Shown here piece by piece: positions 1 through 5,295 of a stretch of DNA of 6,226 nucleotides; position 1 is the stretch's first letter, and every line of letters begins with the position of its first letter. Source of the stretch: Bacillota bacterium (GTDB taxonomy: Bacteria > Bacillota > Thermosediminibacteria > Thermosediminibacterales > Thermosediminibacteraceae); the NCBI GenBank assembly GCA_003242255.1, contig QGUT01000101.1:1-6226 (forward strand), read 5' to 3'. Both the position numbers and the translations under genes were made by a program. The notes beneath the pieces were generated by a model. It saw nothing but the letters and a program-made list of their open reading frames with translations, had not been told where the DNA came from and searched no databases.

Positions 1-150
1 GACAAGGCGAGAACCAGGGATAGCAGCGGCACAGGACTTGGACTTTCTATAGTGAAAGGGATCGTGGAGGCTCACGGGGGGAAAGTCTGGGCCAAAAATC
101 AGGAAGGAAGAGGAGCCGTTTTTTGTTTTACAATACCCACTGCCAGATAA
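1..150 (+). CDS. Sensor histidine kinase, C-terminal end (5' truncated by window)
   Basis: Frame 1 is open from the first base and encodes 49 residues before TAA. The visible part is the end of the HATPase_c domain: a DKARTRD segment leading into the G2 box GTGLGLSIVK, followed by EAHGGKVW and a final beta strand (GAVFCFTIP). This pattern is typical of membrane sensor kinases of the WalK/PhoR/ResE type, which bind ATP here and phosphorylate a partner response regulator. The protein ends right after the ATPase fold, with no receiver domain or extension. The sensor region, phospho-accepting histidine and any response regulator gene lie outside the window, so the signal cannot be named. The identification as a histidine kinase is firm; the subfamily is an inference. 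Confidence 0.9.
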   Translation, partial: DKARTRDSSGTGLGLSIVKGIVEAHGGKVWAKNQEGRGAVFCFTIPTAR

Positions 151-188
151 AAAACCCCTTTCCGGTTTACCGGAAAGGGGTTTTTTTT
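151..188. terminator. Bidirectional intrinsic terminator between histidine kinase and ald
   Basis: A perfect 11-bp stem (CCCCTTTCCGG at 155-165 and CCGGAAAGGGG at 170-180) encloses a TTTA loop. It is followed by eight T residues on the + strand and preceded by an A run, which becomes a U tract on the - strand. It begins directly after the kinase stop codon, and its right T tract overlaps the last bases of ald, so it can end both converging transcripts. Confidence 0.93.
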
Positions 189-1311
189 ATAATTCCGAAA
201 GGACTTGGTCCAGCGGATGGTAGGGCAAATTGTGAGCTTCGGACACGGCTTTATAGGTGATTTTTCCGTTAAGTACGTTTACGCCGCGCGCTAAAGCTTT
301 GTTTTCCATTACGGCTTTTTTCCAGCCTTTGTTCGCCAGTTCCAGGACGTAAGAAAGGGTTGCATTGGTGAGGGCAAAAGTTGAAGTTCTCGGCACCGCC
401 CCAGGCATGTTGGATACGGCGTAGTGGATTACTCCGTGTTTTACAAAAACCGGATCGGAGTGAGTCGTGGGTTGGTCTATGGTTTCCACGCAGCCCCCTT
501 GATCGATGGCCACATCTACAATGACGCTGCCGGGCTCCATGGCTTTTACCATTTCTTTGGTGACCAGCTTCGGAGCCTTGGCTCCTGGAATTAACACTGC
601 GCATATCACCAGATCCGCTTTACTTATGGCATTCATAAGATTGAATCGGTTGGAGTAGAGAGTTTCGATGCGCCCCTGGTAGATGTCGTCCAAATACCGG
701 AGTTTGTTTACGTTTATATCGAGTATAGTGACTCTCGCACCCATGCCGACAGCTCTTTTGAGGGCGCTGGTGCCCACTGTGCCTGCTCCTACAATCACTA
801 TTGAAGCGGGAGGAACTCCGGGCACTCCCGACAAGAGCACGCCCTTCCCGCCGCGGAATTTTTCGAGAAAGGCGGCTCCTTCCTGTATGGCCAATCTTCC
901 CGCCACTTCGCTCATCGGGGTGAGTAAAGGCAGACTGCCGTCATCTTTCTGCACCGTTTCATAGGCAATTGCGACGACCTTGCTATCCATTAAAGCCTTG
1001 GTCAGTTCGGGTTCGGGAGCGAGGTGCAAGTAGGTAAAGATAATTTGCCCTTCTCTGAAGTATTTGTATTCACTGGGCAGCGGTTCCTTTACTTTAACTA
1101 TCATATCACTCTTTTCCCAGACGCTTTCGGCGGAAGGCATTATTTCGGCGCCGGCCTTTTGGTAATCCTCGTCGTAAATTCCGCTTCCTTCACCCGCGCC
1201 CTTTTCTATTAACACTTTGTGACCTGCCCTGACGAGGGCGTCGACGCCAGCGGGAGTAATGGCTACGCGGTTTTCTTGAGGTTTTATTTCCTTGGGGACG
1301 CCAACTATCAT
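187..1311 (-). CDS. ald: Alanine dehydrogenase
   Basis: Encodes a 374-residue cytoplasmic NAD-dependent L-alanine dehydrogenase (alanine + NAD + water to pyruvate + ammonium + NADH), close to the usual length of about 371. It starts with the family signature MIVGVPKEIKPQENRVA. By family numbering the substrate-site residues are present: R15, K75, H96 and D270. The Rossmann motif GAGTVG lies at 175-180, and D198 at the end of the following strand (VTILD) fits NAD rather than NADP preference. The start is ATG with AAGGAGGT six bases upstream (complement of 1317-1324), a near-ideal ribosome binding site. The gene lies downstream of the TyrR-like activator on the same strand, behind a sigma-54-type promoter and a TyrR-box-like dyad. 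With the divergent alanine symporter this suggests alanine catabolism, with alanine serving as carbon, nitrogen or reductant source. No missing catalytic residue or frameshift is seen. Confidence 0.97.
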   Translation of the reverse strand: MIVGVPKEIKPQENRVAITPAGVDALVRAGHKVLIEKGAGEGSGIYDEDYQKAGAEIMPSAESVWEKSDMIVKVKEPLPSEYKYFREGQIIFTYLHLAPEPELTKALMDSKVVAIAYETVQKDDGSLPLLTPMSEVAGRLAIQEGAAFLEKFRGGKGVLLSGVPGVPPASIVIVGAGTVGTSALKRAVGMGARVTILDINVNKLRYLDDIYQGRIETLYSNRFNLMNAISKADLVICAVLIPGAKAPKLVTKEMVKAMEPGSVIVDVAIDQGGCVETIDQPTTHSDPVFVKHGVIHYAVSNMPGAVPRTSTFALTNATLSYVLELANKGWKKAVMENKALARGVNVLNGKITYKAVSEAHNLPYHPLDQVLSEL

Positions 1312-1358
1312 TTTTTACCTCCTTGTTTTTTACAGAATAATTTATCATATAATTTCAA

Positions 1359-1376
1359 TTGCAAAATTTATGCCAA
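1359..1376 (-). promoter_or_regulatory. Sigma-54 (-24/-12) promoter of ald
   Basis: Read on the - strand, TTGGCA (complement of 1371-1376) is followed by TTGCAA (complement of 1359-1364). The diagnostic GG (1373-1374) and GC (1361-1362) are separated by exactly 10 bases, the strict spacing of RpoN promoters; the consensus is TGGCAC-N5-TTGC and here it is TGGCAT-N5-TTGC. Transcription would start near 1349, leaving a leader of about 38 bases before the ald ATG and containing its ribosome binding site. The gene just upstream encodes a sigma-54 activator, which makes a chance match less likely. Confidence 0.82.
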
Positions 1377-1417
1377 CAGGGCTGACGCCCTCCGGCCGAT
1401 ATTTCAAGGAGATTAAG

Positions 1418-1435
1418 TGGAAACTAAAGTTTCCA
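1418..1435. promoter_or_regulatory. TyrR-box-like dyad, candidate activator site upstream of ald
   Basis: A perfect inverted repeat, TGGAAACT and AGTTTCCA, is separated by two bases. Written as a box it is TGGAAA-N6-TTTCCA, matching the known TyrR consensus TGTAAA-N6-TTTACA except for one symmetrical base in each arm. It sits wholly in the intergenic gap, centred about 77 bases upstream of the predicted ald start, which suits an upstream activator site. The adjacent regulator ends in a TyrR-type helix-turn-helix. It lacks a following T run on either strand, so it is unlikely to be a terminator. Confidence 0.65.
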
Positions 1436-1443
1436 TTATGGAA

Positions 1444-2991
1444 TCATTCTAATGTAATTCCATATTTCTTCATTTTTTTAATTACCGTGGTATGGGAGAC
1501 TCCCAATATTTTCGCCGCCTTTCGGGCGCTACCCCCCTGGCTGAGAGCTCTGAGCAGCGCCTCCTTTTCGGTCTCCTCGACAATCTCTTTCAACAGCAGG
1601 TATTTTTCGGAATGTAAAAACAAGAACGGGGTTGAATTTATTATTATATCTTTTGTCTTAATAATGTGATCCTTGCAGAGGTTCATGGCTCTTTCCATGA
1701 CATTTTCAAGTTCCCTTATGTTGCCGGGCCAGCTGTAGTCCATGATGAGCTTTAGGGCTTCGGGAGTAATGCCCTGGACGGATTTATTGAATTTCTGGTT
1801 GAATTTTTTTATGAAATGATCCACGAGCGCCGGGATATCTTCTTTGTGTTCCCGCAAAGGGGGCAGGTAAATTGGTATGACGTTGAGCCTGTAAAATAGG
1901 TCAGCCCTGAAATCACCTCTAGAAACCATCGTTTCCAAAGGGCGGTTAGTGGCTGCTATTATCCTCACATCTACTCTTATCTCTTCCATTTCACCCAACC
2001 TTCGGACGCTTCCTTCTTGCAGGACTCTCAGTAACTTGGCCTGGATGTGCGGGGGAATTTCCGCTATTTCGTCCAGGAAAATGGTACCTTTATGAGCAAA
2101 TTCAAAAAGACCCGGGCGTCCTCCCCGTTTAGCTCCAGTAAAAGTGCCATCGGCGTAGCCGAAAAGTTCGCTCTCCAGCAGTGTGTCCGGGATAGCCGCG
2201 CAGTTCACCACCACGAAGGGATATTCCCTTCGTGGGCTTTCCATGTGGATTGCCCGGGCAAAAAGTTCTTTGCCGGTGCCGCTTTCCCCTCTCAGCAGTA
2301 TGGTAGAGTCCCCTTTAGCAACGGTCTTGGCCAGTTCTATTATTCCACTCATTTTCCTGCTCTTGTGTATTATATCGTCGAAAGTGACCATTACCGGCCG
2401 CATCAAAGAGTGGGCCAGCCTCCGAATTTCGGACATCTTCATTATCGTCAGAACGGCGCCTGCGGTTTCTCCTTTGGCGTCCAAGATGGGCTTGGAGTTG
2501 ATCATTATTCGCACTGAACCCCTAGAGGAATTGATGGAAACCTCTTTTTGTTCCAGGGATTCCCCACAAGCTATAGATTCCACGATTTCGTCTGGAAGTT
2601 TTATTACTTCGTATAATATTTTGCCTACCGGCGAGTAGTTGATATTTAAAATTTGCATTGCTGTGTCGTTGCAGGTATCGATGATTAAATTTTTATTCAC
2701 CGAAAGCACGCCTTCCTGTACAGAATTTATAACTGTCCTGAGCTGCTGTTCGGCGAGCTCTTGGGGCATCCATTCTACGGGGGTCACTTCATAGACGTCG
2801 GGGATGAGCGAAATGCGTTGGATTATTTTGGAAAGCCTTTTTTGCGGAAGGGGTTCTACCTGGAGGTAAATTTCACCCTGTTTCACTTCCAGAGATACTA
2901 TGTTTGCTCCTTCTTGAGCTATGATTTCTGAAATATCCCTTACCATACCTAATCGGTCTTTAAATCGTATTCTGTACCTGTATTTTTTCAC
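1444..2991 (-). CDS. TyrR-like sigma-54-dependent activator (ACT-PAS-AAA+-HTH)
   Basis: A 515-residue cytoplasmic transcription activator. An N-terminal ACT domain (about 1-75, starting KYRYRIRFKDRLGMVRDI) is expected to bind a small ligand, usually an amino acid. A PAS domain covers about 82-190. The sigma-54 AAA+ domain (about 203-430) has Walker A GESGTGKE (235-242), Walker B GTIFLDE (302-308), arginine-finger region FRADLFYRLN (361-370) and WPGNIRELENV (421-431). The sigma-54-contacting loop reads GTFTGA (282-287) instead of GAFTGA. The C-terminal helix-turn-helix (about 487-511, SARKAAKILGVSHTTVIKKMKKYGI) is of TyrR type. The start is GTG; GGGGGG six bases upstream serves as ribosome binding site, and the ACT domain begins at once, so no earlier start is needed. 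Its place between ald and a divergent alanine symporter suggests it senses alanine or a related amino acid, but the ligand is an inference. E. coli TyrR itself acts with sigma-70, whereas this protein keeps the full sigma-54 machinery. Confidence 0.93.
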   Translation of the reverse strand: MKKYRYRIRFKDRLGMVRDISEIIAQEGANIVSLEVKQGEIYLQVEPLPQKRLSKIIQRISLIPDVYEVTPVEWMPQELAEQQLRTVINSVQEGVLSVNKNLIIDTCNDTAMQILNINYSPVGKILYEVIKLPDEIVESIACGESLEQKEVSINSSRGSVRIMINSKPILDAKGETAGAVLTIMKMSEIRRLAHSLMRPVMVTFDDIIHKSRKMSGIIELAKTVAKGDSTILLRGESGTGKELFARAIHMESPRREYPFVVVNCAAIPDTLLESELFGYADGTFTGAKRGGRPGLFEFAHKGTIFLDEIAEIPPHIQAKLLRVLQEGSVRRLGEMEEIRVDVRIIAATNRPLETMVSRGDFRADLFYRLNVIPIYLPPLREHKEDIPALVDHFIKKFNQKFNKSVQGITPEALKLIMDYSWPGNIRELENVMERAMNLCKDHIIKTKDIIINSTPFLFLHSEKYLLLKEIVEETEKEALLRALSQGGSARKAAKILGVSHTTVIKKMKKYGITLE

Positions 2992-3007
2992 AGAGAACCC
3001 CCCGGAC

Positions 3008-3146
3008 TAAAAATTGACTCTAATATTATTATAAAACATTCTATTTTAATTTATAAACACCTTTCAAAAATGGGAGTCAAGACGAAATATTTCAAAAAAA
3101 TAGAGTCATTTTAAGACAAAAAATTACAAAAAATAGACTTGTTTTA
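3008..3146. repeat. Cluster of related 17-bp elements in the divergent promoter region
   Basis: Four similar elements of form AAAATAGAnTnnTTTTA are present. On the + strand they are AAAATAGAGTCATTTTA (3097-3113) and AAAATAGACTTGTTTTA (3130-3146). On the - strand they are AAAATAGAATGTTTTA (complement of 3032-3047, one base shorter) and TAGAGTCAATTTTTA (complement of 3008-3022). A fifth, partial match is GGGAGTCAAGAC at 3072-3083. The + copies are 33 bases apart and the - copies 21 bases apart, near whole helical turns. This 294-base stretch (2992-3285) separates the activator and symporter starts. The elements may be operator sites, but low base complexity makes partial matches easy. Confidence 0.4.
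3028..3033 (-). promoter_or_regulatory. Candidate -10 box of the TyrR-like activator gene
   Basis: On the - strand the sequence TTTTATAATAATA contains a perfect TATAAT (complement of 3028-3033). Transcription would start near 3021 and give a leader of about 30 bases before the GTG start. No good -35 box is visible at 16-18 bases spacing, and the region is so AT-rich that a chance -10 is likely. The call therefore rests mainly on position. Confidence 0.35.
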
Positions 3147-3285
3147 GGAAAAATCGTAATATAAAATTATTGGTAAAAATATTATAGTATAAACGTTATA
3201 TATTGAAAATTTAAAAATGCTAAGGGGGGTTTGTAGGCAAAAATTGTGAGCTCAAAAGGATGATAAAAAATTTTTTTGTGGAGAG

Positions 3286-4644
3286 ATGAGATTGGAGGCA
3301 TTGGAGAAAATTCTGGGCCAATTGAGTGACATAGTGTGGGGCCCTCCGATGCTGGTGTTGCTTGTAGGCACTCATATTTATCTGACATTTAGATTGAAAT
3401 ATATTCAAAGGTATATATTCCCAGCGATAAAATTGTCTTTGACGAGAGTATCGGAGGGCGAGGGCGATGTTAGCCACTTTGGCGCCTTGACCACAGCTCT
3501 TGCCGCTACCGTCGGTACCGGCAACATTGTGGGGGTTGCAACGGCGGTTGGTTGGGGTGGCCCCGGAGCGGTGTTTTGGCTCTGGATATCCGGGCTTTTC
3601 GGGATCGCGACGAAATATGCCGAGGCTCTGCTTTCCGTAAAGTACAGGACGAAAAACGCATTGGGGCAGATGGCTGGAGGTCCGATGTACGTCTTGGAGC
3701 GCGGTTTAAATATGAAATGGCTCGGCGTCCTTTTTGCGCTGTTTACTGCGATAGCAGGTTTCGGCATAGGATGTACAGTGCAGGCTAACTCCATATCGAA
3801 TTTGGTCAACGCTACTTTCCACGTTCCTACCTGGATCACAGGCGCAGTTATAGCTTTCTTTACTGGCATCGTAATCATAGGCGGAATAAAGAGCATTGCG
3901 CGGGTATGCGAAATGCTGGTGCCCTTCATGGCCATAGTTTATGTGACCGGATGCCTTGTCATACTGGCCCTGAATGCAGCAAATATTCCTTCAGCTATAG
4001 CTTTAATATTAAGAAGCGCTTTTAACGGTCATGCTGCCATAGGTGGATTTGCAGGGGCGACAGTCATGCACGCCATTAGGTACGGCGTATCAAGGGGTCT
4101 CTTTTCCAACGAATCAGGGATGGGAAGTGCTCCCATTGCTGCCGCTGCTGCCAAAACTCCAAACGCCGTCCGCCAGGCCCTTGTCCAAATGACCGGAACT
4201 TTCTGGGATACCGTCGTTATATGCTTAATGACCGGTATAGTCCTTGTTGTTACTGGAAGCTGGGAGACAGGCCTTAAAGGGGCGGAGTTGACGAAGGCGG
4301 CTTTCGAGCAAATACCCGTTATCGGGCCTATCACGTTGACTATAGGGTTGCTGACCTTTGTTTATTCCACCATATTGGGCTGGGCCTATTACTGCGAAAA
4401 GGCAGTGGAATATCTCTTCGGCGTTAGAGCTGTAACGCCTTACCGTTGGCTTTGGGTAATTGCGTCATTTATCGGTTCCGTTGCTACTTTGGATCTAGTA
4501 TGGAGCTTTGCCGATATTTTTAACGGGTTGATGGCCATACCGAATCTAATTTCCCTCATTGCTCTGAGCGGCGTTATAGTAGCTGAGACGAAAAAGTATC
4601 TGTGGGAAGGAAATTTGGAAGAAGAAGATTTGTACATTAAATGA
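3286..4644 (+). CDS. Sodium:alanine/glycine symporter (AGCS family)
   Basis: A 452-residue inner-membrane carrier of the alanine-or-glycine:cation symporter family (TC 2.A.25), with about 11 hydrophobic segments. Family motifs in order: WGPPMLVLLVGTHIYLT (18-34), TALAATVGTGNIVGVATAVG (70-89, the conserved substrate/sodium region), GGPGAVFWLWISGLFGIATKYAE (91-113, matching the family signature), GLFSNESGMGSAPIAAAAA (271-289) and STILGWAYYCEK (361-372). In the last motif a cysteine stands where many relatives have glycine. The ATG start has GGAG only two bases upstream. TTG at 3292 in the same frame has that GGAG at eight bases and would give MEALEK, which looks like relatives, so it may be the true start. 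The gene is divergent from the TyrR-like activator and near ald, which supports alanine as substrate; glycine or other small amino acids cannot be excluded. Confidence 0.94.
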   Translation: MRLEALEKILGQLSDIVWGPPMLVLLVGTHIYLTFRLKYIQRYIFPAIKLSLTRVSEGEGDVSHFGALTTALAATVGTGNIVGVATAVGWGGPGAVFWLWISGLFGIATKYAEALLSVKYRTKNALGQMAGGPMYVLERGLNMKWLGVLFALFTAIAGFGIGCTVQANSISNLVNATFHVPTWITGAVIAFFTGIVIIGGIKSIARVCEMLVPFMAIVYVTGCLVILALNAANIPSAIALILRSAFNGHAAIGGFAGATVMHAIRYGVSRGLFSNESGMGSAPIAAAAAKTPNAVRQALVQMTGTFWDTVVICLMTGIVLVVTGSWETGLKGAELTKAAFEQIPVIGPITLTIGLLTFVYSTILGWAYYCEKAVEYLFGVRAVTPYRWLWVIASFIGSVATLDLVWSFADIFNGLMAIPNLISLIALSGVIVAETKKYLWEGNLEEEDLYIK

Positions 4645-4668
4645 GAATAATCTTTGAAAGATGTATTG

Positions 4669-4696
4669 GCCGTGAACAAATTCACGGCATTTTTGT
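4669..4696 (+). terminator. Intrinsic terminator of the symporter gene
   Basis: A perfect 8-bp stem (GCCGTGAA at 4669-4676 and TTCACGGC at 4681-4688) with loop CAAA is followed by ATTTTTGTT. It lies 24 bases after the symporter stop codon and separates the alanine module from the metal-sensor gene. The - strand lacks a T tract, so it acts in one direction. Confidence 0.9.
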
Positions 4697-4732
4697 TGCT
4701 TAAAAAATACTGATTTTTTAGTATAATTATTG

Positions 4733-4738
4733 TATAAT
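4733..4738 (+). promoter_or_regulatory. Possible additional -10 box upstream of the cadC region
   Basis: TGTATAATCG carries a perfect TATAAT at 4733-4738, with a second TATAAT at 4722-4727. The best partner at 17 bases is CTGATT (4710-4715), which is weak. It could drive a longer transcript covering the 20-codon reading frame at 4772-4834 and cadC. The stretch 4697-4822 otherwise shows no recognisable gene. Confidence 0.3.
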
Positions 4739-4822
4739 CGTTAATAGATTCAACCATTTTGATGGAATTTTATGAAAGTCCTGTTTGATGTGGGTTGGCA
4801 CGAGATACTTAAAAAATTAATG

Positions 4823-4851
4823 ATGACAAAGTGAACAAAATAAGTTATATT
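4823..4851 (+). promoter_or_regulatory. Likely sigma-70-type promoter of cadC
   Basis: ATGACA (4823-4828, five of six to TTGACA) and TATATT (4846-4851, five of six to TATAAT) are separated by exactly 17 bases. Transcription would begin near 4858, about 26 bases before the cadC ATG, leaving room for the GAGGGTG ribosome binding site. The spacer and -10 box lie inside a palindrome that is the best operator candidate. Confidence 0.6.
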
Positions 4852-4857
4852 TATCAC
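4831..4857. promoter_or_regulatory. Candidate CadC operator (imperfect palindrome)
   Basis: Two 13-base arms, GTGAACAAAATAA (4831-4843) and TTATATTTATCAC (4845-4857), flank a central G. Ten of thirteen positions pair, with GTGA/TCAC at the outer ends. The palindrome fills the space between the -35 and -10 boxes and covers the -10 box, the usual place for an ArsR/SmtB-family operator. That it binds this CadC is an inference. Confidence 0.55.
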
Positions 4858-4883
4858 AAATACAATTTTTGAGGGTGAAAAAT

Positions 4884-5243
4884 ATGGGCAACAAAAACAA
4901 ATCCCCGGATGTGTGCGAGATCATCTGTATTGACGAGGAAAAAGTGAACAAATTGTCGGGTACCATTCCTCACACCAATGAATTGGCTGAACTTTTTAAA
5001 GTTCTCGCCGACGAAACAAGGCTTAAGATCGTTTTTCTTCTTACCCAGGATGAATTGTGTGTCTGCGATATTGCGGCTATATTGGGACTGACCGTATCCA
5101 ACGTATCCCATCACTTGAGGGTGCTTCGAGTGGCTCACCTGGTAAAATTCCGGAGGGAAGGAAAGCAGGTCTACTATTCGTTAGATGATGACCACGTTAT
5201 CCACATCATAAAAGAGGGGTTTGCCCACGTGGCGCATACCTGA
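4884..5243 (+). CDS. cadC: CadC-type metal-responsive ArsR/SmtB family repressor
   Basis: A 119-residue winged-helix repressor expected to leave its operator when metal binds. Both known metal sites of the family appear complete. The alpha-3N site for Cd/Pb/Zn has C11 and C15 in an N-terminal DVCEIICIDEEKVN segment that closely resembles staphylococcal CadC, plus C59 and C61 in ELCVCD. The alpha-5 zinc site has D102, H104, H115 and H118, with the same spacing as the zinc sensors CzrA and SmtB. The recognition helix region is SNVSHHLRVLR (72-82). ATG at 4884 is chosen over the in-frame TTG at 4869 because GAGGGTG (4871-4877) is then a properly spaced ribosome binding site and would otherwise lie inside the gene. 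No cation efflux ATPase follows; the next gene is uvrC. Its target is therefore either itself or a pump gene elsewhere. Confidence 0.92.
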   Translation: MGNKNKSPDVCEIICIDEEKVNKLSGTIPHTNELAELFKVLADETRLKIVFLLTQDELCVCDIAAILGLTVSNVSHHLRVLRVAHLVKFRREGKQVYYSLDDDHVIHIIKEGFAHVAHT

Positions 5244-5255
5244 TGCATAATACTT

Positions 5256-5295
5256 CCTCTCGCTTATGGTATAATAAAGGCGGGAGGGATTTTTT
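5256..5295 (+). terminator. Hairpin plus T tract between cadC and uvrC
   Basis: CCTCTCGC (5256-5263) pairs with GCGGGAGG (5280-5287) over 8 bp with one U-G pair, across a 16-base loop, and is followed by GATTTTTT. In a cadC transcript this could act as a terminator, or it could hide the uvrC ribosome binding site, which is part of the 3' arm. The large loop makes it weaker than the other two terminators here. Confidence 0.45.
5267..5275 (+). promoter_or_regulatory. Extended -10 promoter of uvrC
   Basis: TATGGTATAAT contains TGnTATAAT, a perfect extended -10 element (TG at 5267-5268, TATAAT at 5270-5275). The -35 region is poor (ATAATA at 17 bases), as is usual for extended -10 promoters. The start would fall near 5282, giving a leader of about 14 bases that consists almost only of the ribosome binding site. 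Confidence 0.7.

Noticed and set aside
269..604. Small open frames overlapping ald, the regulator, the symporter and uvrC in other frames
   Set aside because: They overlap strongly supported genes, show no family motifs and lack good ribosome binding sites, so they are treated as chance frames.
1418..1435. Intrinsic terminator for the TyrR-like gene
   Set aside because: The stem is AT-rich with a tiny loop, and the - strand continues CTTAATC rather than a T tract.
3139..3167. Sigma-70 promoter for the symporter: TTGTTT (3139-3144), 17 bases, TAAAAT (3162-3167)
   Set aside because: Only three of six bases fit the -35 box, and the AT-rich sequence offers many similar pairs, so it is not listed as a feature.
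3160..3285. Sigma-54 promoter for the symporter
   Set aside because: Each GG pair in this stretch was checked (for example 3172-3173 and the G runs at 3224-3237); none has GC 10 bases downstream. No TyrR-like dyad was found either.
3222..3285. Glycine riboswitch or other leader RNA before the symporter
   Set aside because: The purine-rich and conserved core motifs expected of a glycine riboswitch are absent, and no convincing stem plus T tract is seen.
4795..4814. Sigma-54 promoter at TTGGCACG before cadC
   Set aside because: The -24 half is perfect, but the position 10 bases beyond GG holds TT rather than GC, and no TTGC is in place. A sigma-70-type promoter for cadC is better supported.
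4869..4883. TTG start for CadC, adding five residues
   Set aside because: The segment contains the ribosome binding site for ATG 4884, and the CadC-like N-terminus aligns without it.
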